NCBI GenBank assembly: GCA_030620115.1
Contig: JAUXFG010000024.1
Location: 1-35,701 of the forward strand
DNA length: 35,701 nt
Reading direction: 5' to 3'
Source: Candidatus Fermentibacterota bacterium
Lineage (GTDB): Bacteria; JAFGKV01
This document shows positions 1 to 8,580 of this stretch, in pieces (positions within the stretch are counted from its first letter, which is position 1; the number at the start of each line of letters is the position of its first letter). The notes beneath the pieces were generated by a model that made no database searches, was not told the DNA's origin, and saw only the letters and a list, made by a program, of their open reading frames with translations. The translations under genes and the position numbers were made by a program.

Positions 1-1
1 T

Positions 2-2245
2 ACCATCTTTGTGTCCGGATGGGACACGCTGGCATATGCGCCCAATTGGACTGCAGAAGTGGTTGGGCGGTCGATCGATGCTCGCGCCGCCATTCTTACC
101 AGGAACGCCACGGTTTCGATCCTTCATCCCGAGTATGGGGATATCTGTGTTTTTCCCTTGGATGGGGATAGCATTCAGTGTGTGGTGGTTGAGCCTGATC
201 TTCAAGGGGTCTCCGAGATCGTACTCCATGTGGAGACGAATGACGAGTTTGGAGATCTGAGAGATTCCACGTCTCTCCGCCTCCACGAGGGTGATCCCGG
301 CATCTTTGCCGGGCAAATCCATATCGCAGAGAATGAAGGGGAACTAGCCGCCCTGCCCGGAGACGGGCTTCTGGCGATCTATCTTGACCGGGCCGATGAC
401 GCCGGGATCATGCAAGCCATGGAGGCGCGTGCTGAGCTTGGTGCGCACATTGTCCAAGGTGAGGTGGCGGATGAGAGCTGGGATGCCGACTTGCCCTACA
501 TATTGGTGGATTCGGTCTTTGTGCCGGATGGCCGTTCACTCTCCATTGATCCCGGTTGCGCGGTACTGGCAATCCCGGATAGATCGGTGGCATTCTCCAT
601 ACATGGGCACGCGGTCATAGGCCTTCAAGATGATCCTGAATCCGTGCGGGTGAGTTCCAATGCCGCCAACATGCAACCAGGTCAGTGGGAGGGAGTGCTC
701 GTCACTGGTAGTCTTGTCGCCTCTCATATGGTTCTATCCGGCGCACGATACGGCATCCGCGCCGAGGAGAATTCCCAGATTTCCGTGGAGAGCTCACGCT
801 TTTTTGCCAATGGGGATTCCCTTGGAAGTTTCGCCGATCCGATGCAGGTGGCGCGATACTCAAGGGATGGGTTGGAGGAGTTCCTTCGGGGTGCCGTGCG
901 TGGGTGGCCTGGAGCGATTACGGGTTCCGGCGCGGAAGTATCCATCATAGAGACCGACATAGGAGGGAACCACGGCTACGGTGTATCCATGATGGGTGGA
1001 GTATTGGACGTGAGCAATTCGATCATCTCCTCCAATAGGTATGATGGATTGCTTCTGGTCCAGGGACAGTCTGATATCGAGAACACGGATTTCGTCTTGA
1101 ATTCCGGAGGCGGTGTCTACACATACGACGCAAACGCCGAGGTGAGGGGGTGCTCCTTTTGCCGAAACAGCCTCGAGGGGTACTACTCAATCGGCGGCAC
1201 TGCGGAACTGAGCGAATCCGATCTGCAAGAGAACCTTCGCGGCGGCATTTTGCTGCGAGATTCCGCTCAATGCGCGCTCGCCAGTGTGTTTATTGGACGA
1301 AATCATCGATTCGGGATTGATGAGGCATGGAGTTGTTCTCTGAACGTTGTCAACTCAGCGATTGTGGGAAATGGTGGAGATGGGGTTGTCGTAGATTACT
1401 GGAGTGATTTCGAGATAACGCATTCGAATCTCGGCTACAACAGGGGATTTGCCGTGCGTGTCGGCCCTTGGTGCAGCGGCGACACATTACCCGCAATCTC
1501 GTGTTGGTGGGGGGAGTATCCGCCCTCGGCTGACAGCACGGGAGAAAACCTGATGGCCATATGGGACGGCAGAGACAACCCCGCTCTCTCCACGGTGAGT
1601 TTCTCTCCTCCGCTTCAGGAGCCGCCACAGGCACCAGCTATTGGCGAGCTACGGAACCTGGAGATGGGTGTGTTGAGCTTTGAGCCATCAGTTGGCGGGG
1701 TTGGCGATAGCCTTCAGCTGATATTGGCCGATATCTCGCCGCTTCAAAGCGAGGTTTTTGTGGTGGCGGAGGTGTTCAGTGCCTCTGATACTTTGGTCTT
1801 GATTCTGAGGAGGATTGAGGATTCGGATGCTGAGTTTCGGGGGACCGTGGTCTTGGCGGATGAGATCGATCCCCAAAGCCCGGACTGTATTTGGCCTTCT
1901 GGCGGTGAGCAACTCCTGGCGCGGCTTGTGGCGGATACCACCATCACCACCACCATGGTCGATGCGAGGGATGCGCTTCCAAGGTTGCCACAAGTGTATC
2001 TGACAGCGTTCCCCAATCCTTTTCAACACCGCCTGAGCCTCAAGTGGACTACTCCTGGAGCAGCCAAGATCGGGATCTATGATCTCGGAGGTCGAAGGTT
2101 GTGGCATCAGTCGGTTTCCGGAAGAGACTCTGCGTTCACTCTCGACAAACAGGTGATAGATTCCTTCGCCTCTGGAGTCTACGTGCTCGTGCTCCGTGCA
2201 GGTTTATATGAAAAATCCGTCCGCATCATCCGAACCATGCGTTGA
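2..2245 (+). CDS. Secreted parallel beta-helix protein with C-terminal sorting domain (5' partial)
   Basis: The frame is open to the left edge of the window, so the start and any signal peptide are missing. About 747 residues remain. The middle (roughly residues 210-530) is rich in short turns with recurring Asn/Gly/Ser patterns such as 'SRFFANGDS', 'SIISSNRYDGLLL' and 'VNSAIVGNGGDGVVV', the pattern of right-handed parallel beta-helix (NosD/pectate-lyase-like) proteins. The last 80 residues contain 'AFPNPFQHRLSLKW', 'IGIYDLGGRRLW' and 'FASGVYVLVLRAG', which fit the FlgD-like/Por-type C-terminal beta-sandwich that FCB bacteria use as a sorting or anchoring tail. I infer a surface or secreted protein. 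The substrate is unknown. It precedes the pilus genes on the same strand; whether it shares their transcript is uncertain. Confidence 0.8.
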   Translation, partial: TIFVSGWDTLAYAPNWTAEVVGRSIDARAAILTRNATVSILHPEYGDICVFPLDGDSIQCVVVEPDLQGVSEIVLHVETNDEFGDLRDSTSLRLHEGDPGIFAGQIHIAENEGELAALPGDGLLAIYLDRADDAGIMQAMEARAELGAHIVQGEVADESWDADLPYILVDSVFVPDGRSLSIDPGCAVLAIPDRSVAFSIHGHAVIGLQDDPESVRVSSNAANMQPGQWEGVLVTGSLVASHMVLSGARYGIRAEENSQISVESSRFFANGDSLGSFADPMQVARYSRDGLEEFLRGAVRGWPGAITGSGAEVSIIETDIGGNHGYGVSMMGGVLDVSNSIISSNRYDGLLLVQGQSDIENTDFVLNSGGGVYTYDANAEVRGCSFCRNSLEGYYSIGGTAELSESDLQENLRGGILLRDSAQCALASVFIGRNHRFGIDEAWSCSLNVVNSAIVGNGGDGVVVDYWSDFEITHSNLGYNRGFAVRVGPWCSGDTLPAISCWWGEYPPSADSTGENLMAIWDGRDNPALSTVSFSPPLQEPPQAPAIGELRNLEMGVLSFEPSVGGVGDSLQLILADISPLQSEVFVVAEVFSASDTLVLILRRIEDSDAEFRGTVVLADEIDPQSPDCIWPSGGEQLLARLVADTTITTTMVDARDALPRLPQVYLTAFPNPFQHRLSLKWTTPGAAKIGIYDLGGRRLWHQSVSGRDSAFTLDKQVIDSFASGVYVLVLRAGLYEKSVRIIRTMR

Positions 2246-2331
2246 GTGCGGGGGCTCCCTGGAAGGCGTTCTGGGGGGGCATGGAGCAGGAGCGGCTCCA
2301 AACATCCGTCAGCCCCGCGGGATGACATAGG

Positions 2332-2496
2332 ATGTTCCACTTCACCAAGAGAGAACGTTGCATCCTCTGGGCTCTGATACTCCTTGCACTGATGCTCGCC
2401 ATACTCAGATTTGCCAAGGCACAGGGCGGGATTGCGCTGCTAGGGCGTGGTGAGGTGATAGAGACTATGGATTCCTCGCAAGCGAGGAATCGGTAG
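2332..2496 (+). CDS. Small single-pass membrane protein (54 aa)
   Basis: An ATG-initiated frame of 54 codons lies between the beta-helix gene and the pilin gene. The N-terminus 'MFHFTKRERCILWALILLA' is basic, followed by a hydrophobic stretch (about residues 11-26), then a short polar tail. It resembles the membrane leader of ComEA-type helix-hairpin-helix proteins, but no helix-hairpin-helix follows. No strong ribosome-binding site is visible. It could be a true small membrane protein, a decayed comEA start, or chance. I do not assign a function. Confidence 0.35.
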   Translation: MFHFTKRERCILWALILLALMLAILRFAKAQGGIALLGRGEVIETMDSSQARNR

Positions 2497-2608
2497 GGAA
2501 GACCACTGAGAGGCTTTCATTCGCGGTTGACAATCGGCTTTTCAGGGCGCAAGTTAATTTATTGATTCTATTCTCTTGATTGGCATCAGACAGTCCAGCC
2601 TCTTCACG

Positions 2609-2615
2609 AAAGGAG
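2609..2615 (+). promoter_or_regulatory. Ribosome-binding site of the pilin gene
   Basis: AAAGGAG lies 7 bases before the ATG at 2623. It is one of the strongest Shine-Dalgarno matches seen in this operon, consistent with high expression of a major pilin. A TTGACA hexamer at 2527-2532 in the AT-rich leader could be a -35 element, but I see no convincing -10 at the right distance. Confidence 0.6.
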
Positions 2616-2622
2616 AGCTTCG

Positions 2623-3303
2623 ATGCACCAAAAGAGGAATGGTGGTATCACTCTGATCGACGTCATGATCGTGCTCGTCACGCTGGCGGTAATAGCGGTT
2701 CTCGTCGTTCCCCAGTACAATGAGAAGAAGGCGAGAGAACGCAGGGAGATCATGATAGATCAGGCTCGATCCGATCTGTTGATGTTGAAGCTTGCCGAGG
2801 AGTCGTACTTTGAAGAGCACGGCCGCTATGCACCGTTTACCAACCTCTTAGCTGAGGTCGAACCAGGAGTTGCCCATCTGGCATATCCGTTTCAAGAGGA
2901 TGCCTACTCGATTACACTGATTGATACCACAGATTTTGACATCGCGTGTTCCGAGGAGGATGTCGGGGTAATTGAAGCTGGTCTTCCCTCGTGGGTCGGT
3001 GATCCCGGCGAAGAGCTCACGAGAGCTGCACTCATCAAGCGATCTCGGCGGAGGATGGAGAAGATACGTGACGCGGAGGTTGCCTATTTCGAGAATCGGG
3101 GCGAATACACCAACATCCTTGACAGTCTGGAAACAGTGAAGCCCGGGGTCAAGAATCTGGTGTGCGCAGTGATGATGAAGCGGTTCAGCATCATGATGCC
3201 CGACTCGGGTTTTGGTTACGAGATCACGTCACATCTGGACGAAATCGGAAGTATCATCGATGGCGCAGAGGAGTATCCTCCCCTCCCTGAGCCGAAAATT
3301 TAA
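2623..3303 (+). CDS. Type IV pilin-like protein with duplicated globular half
   Basis: The 226-residue product begins with a class III (prepilin) leader 'MHQKRNGG' followed by 'ITLIDVMIVLVTLAVIAVL', the methylated hydrophobic helix of type IV pilins. The usual +1 Phe is Ile and the usual Glu at position 5 of the mature protein is Asp, an acidic substitution. After the helix, 'AEESYFEEHGRYAPF' and later 'AEVAYFENRGEYTNI' begin two similar segments of about 75-80 residues, each continuing through a 'V(E/K)PGV' motif, so the alpha-beta pilin region appears tandemly duplicated. PilD, encoded next, would cleave after Gly8. A strong ribosome-binding site precedes the ATG, and a hairpin follows the gene. 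It is probably the major pilin or a pseudopilin of this locus. Confidence 0.88.
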   Translation: MHQKRNGGITLIDVMIVLVTLAVIAVLVVPQYNEKKARERREIMIDQARSDLLMLKLAEESYFEEHGRYAPFTNLLAEVEPGVAHLAYPFQEDAYSITLIDTTDFDIACSEEDVGVIEAGLPSWVGDPGEELTRAALIKRSRRRMEKIRDAEVAYFENRGEYTNILDSLETVKPGVKNLVCAVMMKRFSIMMPDSGFGYEITSHLDEIGSIIDGAEEYPPLPEPKI

Positions 3304-3335
3304 TAGACCCCCACCGCATCCGGAGGCGAATCTTC

Positions 3336-3362
3336 GGCGAGGAGAGCGCGGCTCTTCTCGCC
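3336..3362 (+). terminator. Hairpin between pilin and pilD (attenuator or weak terminator)
   Basis: The 12-base arms GGCGAGGAGAGC (3336-3347) and GCTCTTCTCGCC (3351-3362) pair with one G-T wobble around a GCG loop. No run of T follows, so it is not a classical intrinsic terminator. It may protect the 3' end of the pilin message or reduce read-through into pilD. Confidence 0.5.
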
Positions 3363-3435
3363 TGACTATCCATGATACTGCGGTCCCTGCAATTGGTTGA
3401 GTGACGCTTCTTTCGGGAGGAGGCCCTATCCCCAC

Positions 3436-4194
3436 ATGATCGTGGTTATGCTTTGGTCGCTTTTTCTCGGCACATGTTTTGGCAGTTTCATCAACGTGGT
3501 GGCGTACAGGGTGCCCAGGGGAGAATCCATCATTCGTCCGGGATCGAGGTGTCCGTTCTGCACCGTACCCATCTCATGGTGGGACAATATCCCTGTGATC
3601 AGCTGGCTCAATCTCCGAGCGCGGTGCCGATCATGCGGTGCACCCATCGCCGCGAGGTATCCCCTGGTGGAGTTGCTTGGCGGATTCATCGCTGTTGCCT
3701 GCTATCTCGTCTGGGGGCTTTCTCTGGAAGGTCTCGCCTGGATGCTTATTTTGGTGCTGCTGCTCGCCATCGCCTTGGTCGATCTTGATACCTACATGAT
3801 CCCGGACGCGTTCACCGGTTTGGTCGGGGTGCTGGGCCTGGGAAAGGTGTTTCTGGCGTGGGAGCTGCACACCGTTTTTGGGCATGTGGGCGCCGGGCTG
3901 GCGGGAGCGGGGCTTATTTGGCTCATTATCCTGGTGAGTAAGGGAGGCATGGGATTCGGGGATGTGAAGTTGGTGGGGGCTCTGGGGATCGTGCTGGGTG
4001 CTCAAGGGCTGGCGGTAGCTCTGTGTGCGGGAGTCATTCTTGGTGCGTTTGCGGGGATATCACTGCTGCTTGCGGGGCGAAAACGTCGGCGGGATCCCAT
4101 TCCATTCGGGCCTTTCTTGGTTGCTGGATCGGTGATTGCGGCGTTTGGGGGCGAGCAGATGGCTCGATGGTACGTCATGTGGGCGAGCTCATGA
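3436..4194 (+). CDS. pilD: Prepilin peptidase / N-methyltransferase PilD
   Basis: This inner-membrane aspartic protease (A24 family) cleaves the prepilin leader and methylates the new N-terminus. The N-terminal part has 'GTCFGSFINVVAYRVPRGES' and two Cys pairs, 'CPFC' and 'CRSC', the zinc-binding methyltransferase-type domain of full-length PilD. The membrane part carries the two catalytic aspartates in 'ALVDLDTYMIPD' and 'GFGDVKLVGALG' (GxGD type). Several hydrophobic helices fill the rest, and total length (252 aa) is normal. I chose the ATG at 3436 because GGGAGGAGG (3415-3423) precedes it. An in-frame TTG at 3397 would add 13 residues of no clear role. Its substrate is presumably the pilin just upstream. 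Confidence 0.93.
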   Translation: MIVVMLWSLFLGTCFGSFINVVAYRVPRGESIIRPGSRCPFCTVPISWWDNIPVISWLNLRARCRSCGAPIAARYPLVELLGGFIAVACYLVWGLSLEGLAWMLILVLLLAIALVDLDTYMIPDAFTGLVGVLGLGKVFLAWELHTVFGHVGAGLAGAGLIWLIILVSKGGMGFGDVKLVGALGIVLGAQGLAVALCAGVILGAFAGISLLLAGRKRRRDPIPFGPFLVAGSVIAAFGGEQMARWYVMWASS

Positions 4195-4319
4195 GCAGCA
4201 GTTCTGTTGTGTGGAAAGCCTTCTGCTTGACTACTGCGTTCGTAATGCGTACTCTTCTAGCTGGTGATGCCTGGAGCTGTGTTCTGAACGAGAAGGCGGG
4301 TAAGAGTCATGGCGCATAA
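4191..4319 (+). CDS. Possible 42-aa coupling ORF between pilD and the first DnaA-like gene
   Basis: An ATG at 4191 overlaps the pilD stop (ATGA). The frame runs 42 codons to a TAA at 4317-4319, overlapping the ATG of the next gene (4309) by 11 bases. The peptide is mildly hydrophobic in its first half ('VVWKAFCLTTAFVM') and matches nothing I know. Its placement, overlapping both neighbours, suggests either a translational coupler or a small accessory peptide. Chance is possible. Confidence 0.3.
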   Translation: MSSSSVVWKAFCLTTAFVMRTLLAGDAWSCVLNEKAGKSHGA

Positions 4320-7260
4320 GACTTCAGCCACGATTGTGGATCTTTTGCAGGAAGAAGGATTGTTGTCAAAGAGACAACGCAAGCAGGTCGGCAAGGCTGC
4401 CAGCCGATCGGGCAGATCTCCGGTGGATGCTCTCCTCGACGAAGGTTTTATGGCACCGCAAGACCTAGAGGATTTCATAGAAAACCTTGGGATTCCATGT
4501 GTGAGAGCGCTAGAGGCGGAGATCGCGTGGGAGATCGTGGAAAGAATCACCAAGGAAGAGGCCCTCCGTCTTCCGGTTCTCCCTCTCGTGACTTCTGAAG
4601 GCGATATGCAGATTGCCACCGGAGATCCACTTGATACTGAACTCGCCATATGGCTCTCGGAAGTATTGGATTTTTCCGTTGCTCTTGTGTTTGCATTCCC
4701 TGATGAGATTCGATCGACGCTGAAGACGGGGCCGAAGAGGCATCCTGAGATGCCCGGTAAGAATGGGAAGGGAGGCCTTGGGGATTTTATCGCGGATGAG
4801 ACAAGCTATAGAATTGTAGAAACGCTTCGCGTCTATACGGCAGATAAGACCAAATGGCAGAAGCCTCTGCTCATTGTGGGGGTCGGGTGCGTAGGGAAGA
4901 CGTTTCTCGCCAGGGCGGTCCATCAGGAGATGAGTGCGGCATTTCCGGATCTTTTCATCGAGTTTGCTGACGGAAAGACGATGCCGGAGGATCGTGGCAT
5001 GCCCGGGGGCGGGCGTTTGCCTGAAGGGTTCATTCTCGATGGGTTGGAGCATATCGCCGGTGATCCGAGATCAGAAGAGATTTTCATGCAGGTCTTCAAT
5101 GCGGTATTCCAGCTCCGTGGGCCTCTCATCGTTACCGTGGGGAAACCGCTCTCTGCGCTTGATGAGCTCTCCACCAGAGTCAAGGCTTCCCTGGCCATCT
5201 CTCAGACCGTCTCTCTTGGCACTCCCCGGCCCGAGACCCAGGAGGCCGTGGGCCGACAAGCGGCTGTTGCCCTGGGCATCGATCCCGATGCAATTGACTG
5301 GCCCGCCTTGATTTCGGGGGCACAAGGGGACCTGAGAAGAATTCTGGAGGCCGTGGAAAGTGGTACCGTAGCGCTGTCCGCAGCTTCGGCGGCTTCCAGA
5401 AGAGGCGAACAAACGCCACCGCAGTCGACTGCGCCATCAGAGCAGGCTGCAGCGCTCACTGATGCCACGTTCCCGCTCTCCGAAACCCTGCATGAGGAGG
5501 CCCAGGCAATCATCGAGGAAGCGCGATTGGCCATCGAAGAGATAGACACTCAAGCATCGCCTGATATCGCATTGCTGCTTGTGGAGGCGAGACAAATACT
5601 GGAGAAGGCCATTGAGGCGCGGAACACCGGCAACTACGTAGTCAGTGAGCAGTTTGGCATGGAAGCACTGGAAAAGGCTGCGGTGGCCCATGGGAAAGCG
5701 GAGAAGAGGGTGACTGTTTCGACCCAGAAGAGCGACAAGGTGGCGGGTCCCAAGGAAGCCATGGATGGCGACATCACTGATGCGGAGATTCAGGCCATCT
5801 TCGATGATGTGGAAAGGGCAATCCGCGAAGCCTGCGAGATGGGAGCGGAAGAGTATGCATCAAAGGAACTTCGCGTTTCGGTGAACGGGCTCAAGGAGGC
5901 GAAGCGTCTTCTCTCTGAATCAGGCCAGATAGGGAAAGCTTTGGACGAAGCTCGGCTGGCAATCGAGCAAGCGAGGGATGCATCACGGCGTGCGCGGACC
6001 AGGAAAGAAGAGGCGCGCATCAAGCAGGAGAAAGAGAAGATCCGGAGATGCCAGCTGGCCATCGATGAAGCGAGGTCGGAATTCGATCAGATCATGAGCA
6101 CAGAAGGAGATACTCCCATAGCCAAGCAGCTGGAGGAAGTAGAGGTTTTCATCGAAACGGCAGTTCAGTACCAAGAAGTAGGCAATATCGGACAGGCTCT
6201 CGAGCACGTGATGAAAGCCAGGAAACGCCTTACGGAGGTTGGGCAGGAGGCCACGTTCCGGAAAGAACTCAGGGAGATCATTACCGAGGTGGATCTTGTG
6301 GTGCGAAGCGCCGATGGCGGAGTGCAAGGCCATAACCCACAGCAACTGGTTGATATCCAAAGCGCGCTGGCCGAGGCAGAACGGGTGCTCATGGGCGACA
6401 GTCGTGACTATGAGCTTGGCCTCAACTGGGCGAGGGTAGCTCGTCAGAAGGCGTTGAGGCTGACGGAAGGCCAGACGGTCCGGCCTGCGAGTTCGGCAAA
6501 GGACGAGGATACGGCTGTGTCCGAAAAGGCGTTCGAGACATATGAGATCTGTGAGGCAAATCAGTTCGTGGCGGCTATTGCCCGCACCGCGGCAGAAACG
6601 CCGCATCTTGTCAAGTCGCCCTTATATATTCATGGCGAGGTGGGGGTTGGGAAGACTCATCTTCTCGCGGCGATCCATGGTCTTGCGCGCAAGATCCATC
6701 CGGAGAAGACGGTAGTCTTCACCACTTCATCGGATTTCGCGGACGAGTATCGAGAAGCAGTGGCTCGGAGCGAAGTCTCGGCTTTCCGGGATCGCATGAA
6801 GGGGGTGAGCATTCTTATCATTGATGATCTTCACCGTGTGGTCTCCGATCGCGACGGCTTGCATGAGTTCTTCCACACCATGAGCGCGGTGGAGGCCTTG
6901 GGCGGTTTGATTGTTGTTTCGGCTTTGGTTCCTCCTCGGCGATTAGAGATCGACGATAGGAGTTTCCGATCAAGGTTGGAAGGCGGCGTGATCGCGGAGG
7001 TAAAGAATCCCACGGTGAGTGCCCGAGAAAGGATTTTGCGCCGCGAGGCGACGAGATACGATCTTGTCATACCGGATGAGGCAATCAACCTGCTTGCCAC
7101 GATGATCACCACCAATGTACGAGATCTTTTGGGCGCATTGGGCAAGGTTGCCGCCCAATCCCGTGCATCCGGTGGTTCTGTCACAGGCGAAATCGTTCGA
7201 GCCGTGCTCCGAGATGTGCTGCCGTCAACCAATGGAGATGATGCATGGCGTCTCTCCTAG
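4309..7260 (+). CDS. MshEN domain protein with two DnaA-like AAA+ modules (983 aa)
   Basis: Residues 1-140 match the N-terminal domain of PilB/GspE ATPases (MshEN fold), but the RLG signature of c-di-GMP-binding versions is not kept. Residues about 155-355 form a first, divergent AAA+ module: Walker A 'GVGCVGKT' at 191-198, and a weak Walker B 'FILDGLEHI' with Gly in place of the second acidic residue. Residues about 395-720 are alpha-helical repeats ('GAEEYASKELRVSVNGLKEA'). Residues about 735-980 form a second AAA+ module very like DnaA domain III: Walker A 'GEVGVGKTH' (Lys782), Walker B 'ILIIDDLHRV', arginine-finger region 'RSRLEGG', sensor-2 region 'NVRDLLGAL'. There is no DnaA domain IV, so a replication-initiator role is unlikely. 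It sits between pilD and three related genes, and overlaps the next one by 16 bases. Role in the pilus system is inferred from context. Confidence 0.85.
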   Translation: MAHKTSATIVDLLQEEGLLSKRQRKQVGKAASRSGRSPVDALLDEGFMAPQDLEDFIENLGIPCVRALEAEIAWEIVERITKEEALRLPVLPLVTSEGDMQIATGDPLDTELAIWLSEVLDFSVALVFAFPDEIRSTLKTGPKRHPEMPGKNGKGGLGDFIADETSYRIVETLRVYTADKTKWQKPLLIVGVGCVGKTFLARAVHQEMSAAFPDLFIEFADGKTMPEDRGMPGGGRLPEGFILDGLEHIAGDPRSEEIFMQVFNAVFQLRGPLIVTVGKPLSALDELSTRVKASLAISQTVSLGTPRPETQEAVGRQAAVALGIDPDAIDWPALISGAQGDLRRILEAVESGTVALSAASAASRRGEQTPPQSTAPSEQAAALTDATFPLSETLHEEAQAIIEEARLAIEEIDTQASPDIALLLVEARQILEKAIEARNTGNYVVSEQFGMEALEKAAVAHGKAEKRVTVSTQKSDKVAGPKEAMDGDITDAEIQAIFDDVERAIREACEMGAEEYASKELRVSVNGLKEAKRLLSESGQIGKALDEARLAIEQARDASRRARTRKEEARIKQEKEKIRRCQLAIDEARSEFDQIMSTEGDTPIAKQLEEVEVFIETAVQYQEVGNIGQALEHVMKARKRLTEVGQEATFRKELREIITEVDLVVRSADGGVQGHNPQQLVDIQSALAEAERVLMGDSRDYELGLNWARVARQKALRLTEGQTVRPASSAKDEDTAVSEKAFETYEICEANQFVAAIARTAAETPHLVKSPLYIHGEVGVGKTHLLAAIHGLARKIHPEKTVVFTTSSDFADEYREAVARSEVSAFRDRMKGVSILIIDDLHRVVSDRDGLHEFFHTMSAVEALGGLIVVSALVPPRRLEIDDRSFRSRLEGGVIAEVKNPTVSARERILRREATRYDLVIPDEAINLLATMITTNVRDLLGALGKVAAQSRASGGSVTGEIVRAVLRDVLPSTNGDDAWRLS

Positions 7261-8555
7261 AGCTTCTTGTTGCCAGGAAGATTATCACCACCGATCAGGC
7301 CAGAGAGGCGTCTGATCTGGCCGAAGGCACCGGTTCCTTCATTGGGAGGATTCTTGTCGCCCAGGGGGCTGTGGGAGAGGATTTTTTGGCGGCATTTCTC
7401 GCAAAGGAATGTATCGTGCGACCACAAGGGGGGAATCTGAGGATCGATCGAACGCTCATGCACCTCCTTCCCGAACGGCTCATGAGGAGATATCGTATGG
7501 TGCCCCTTCTTCAGGACGCCCACGGAGTTCTTTCGCTCGCCGTTTCCGAACCACTGTCCATCGGTGGGATCGATCAGATAAAGAGGCGTCTTGGCCTTCC
7601 CTTGCGGCTGATTATGGTGGAGCCCGTGACCATTGATGAGCTTCTGGCAGGCGAAGAGACCATGACGGAGAAAGCGCCTGCGCCGCGCCCCCCAGACGCC
7701 GAACCACAGGAATCTCCACTCGGGCCCTCTGCCGAGCCGTCTTCCCCGGAGGAGGAAAGCATCTCAACCATTGCTGAGTGGAGTCCCCACGAGGAGGAGG
7801 TTTCAGCTCCGGATTTCGAGGCCGCACAGGAAGAGAAGGTGAATGCCGCCGCAGGTTTCGCGCGGACTATCCCTCCGGAACGGCGTATCATGCCGGTTGG
7901 CTGGCGTCCCTCGAGATTTGATGATGATCTTCCCGATGAATTGGACACGTGTTTTTGCAAGCTGAGACAGATCGTCGAAGGCCATGGGCAGAAATATATA
8001 GCCATTGTGGGGCCCGATGGAGCACGGGATGCAATCCTGCGGAAGCTGTTCTGGGAGTGCTGGCCCGGAGACGATTGCGTCTATATTGATCTGGTGGCGT
8101 GGAAGTATCCCGATTCGTTGGGTGATTGTTTTCCAGCGGCGCTGGTGATTGATGGTATTGGTCGAGCGGAAGATGACGAGGAAGGGGAGCAGATACGATT
8201 GCTCCAGGATATCGGCACCGCGTACAGTAGCAAGGTACCCCTCCTTGTGGGGATCAAGAGGAACCCGAAAGAAACCGAAACACTGAGTGGCGGTCTTAAA
8301 CTGACGCTCGGACTGGCAACAATCATCAATGTAGATGTGTCAGTATCGGTTTCGGGCAATACCCCATTGGAGCAAATCTTTGCTGAGCTGGTTGCGGAGA
8401 CTATCCAGTGGAGCGAGAAAGCATTTCCCGGTGCGGGTCTCAAGTCGCTCCTCAATGCGGTGACTGCGGCCTACTCTCAAGGCAGCCGGGAAGAGGCTCT
8501 CTCCAAAGGGAGTGCCGCGGTGGAGAGACGACTATCGCACCTCGTTGAGACATAA
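7245..8555 (+). CDS. MshEN domain protein with degenerate AAA+ module (436 aa)
   Basis: The start lies inside the end of the preceding gene (16-base overlap) with GGAGATG just upstream, pointing to translational coupling. Residues 1-140 are an MshEN-type domain ('LLELLVARKIITTDQA', 'FIGRILVAQGAVGEDFL') with degraded binding motifs. Residues about 145-215 are an acidic, Pro/Ser/Glu-rich linker. Residues about 220-436 align by position with the AAA+ module of its neighbours, but where Walker A should be the sequence is 'GPDGARDA' (256-263), lacking the GKT/S. The Walker B-like strand is 'ALVIDGIGRAEDDEEG', and no arginine-finger or sensor-2 motif is evident. I infer a catalytically dead paralogue, probably a structural or regulatory subunit of a complex with the other three proteins. 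Confidence 0.75.
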   Translation: MASLLELLVARKIITTDQAREASDLAEGTGSFIGRILVAQGAVGEDFLAAFLAKECIVRPQGGNLRIDRTLMHLLPERLMRRYRMVPLLQDAHGVLSLAVSEPLSIGGIDQIKRRLGLPLRLIMVEPVTIDELLAGEETMTEKAPAPRPPDAEPQESPLGPSAEPSSPEEESISTIAEWSPHEEEVSAPDFEAAQEEKVNAAAGFARTIPPERRIMPVGWRPSRFDDDLPDELDTCFCKLRQIVEGHGQKYIAIVGPDGARDAILRKLFWECWPGDDCVYIDLVAWKYPDSLGDCFPAALVIDGIGRAEDDEEGEQIRLLQDIGTAYSSKVPLLVGIKRNPKETETLSGGLKLTLGLATIINVDVSVSVSGNTPLEQIFAELVAETIQWSEKAFPGAGLKSLLNAVTAAYSQGSREEALSKGSAAVERRLSHLVET

Positions 8556-8580
8556 GAGTGCCAAGGAGTCGTAGGATTTC

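Noticed and set aside
2527-2559. Sigma-70 promoter for the pilin at TTGACA 2527-2532
   Set aside because: No acceptable -10 hexamer lies 16-18 bases downstream. A sigma-54 site was also sought and not found convincingly.
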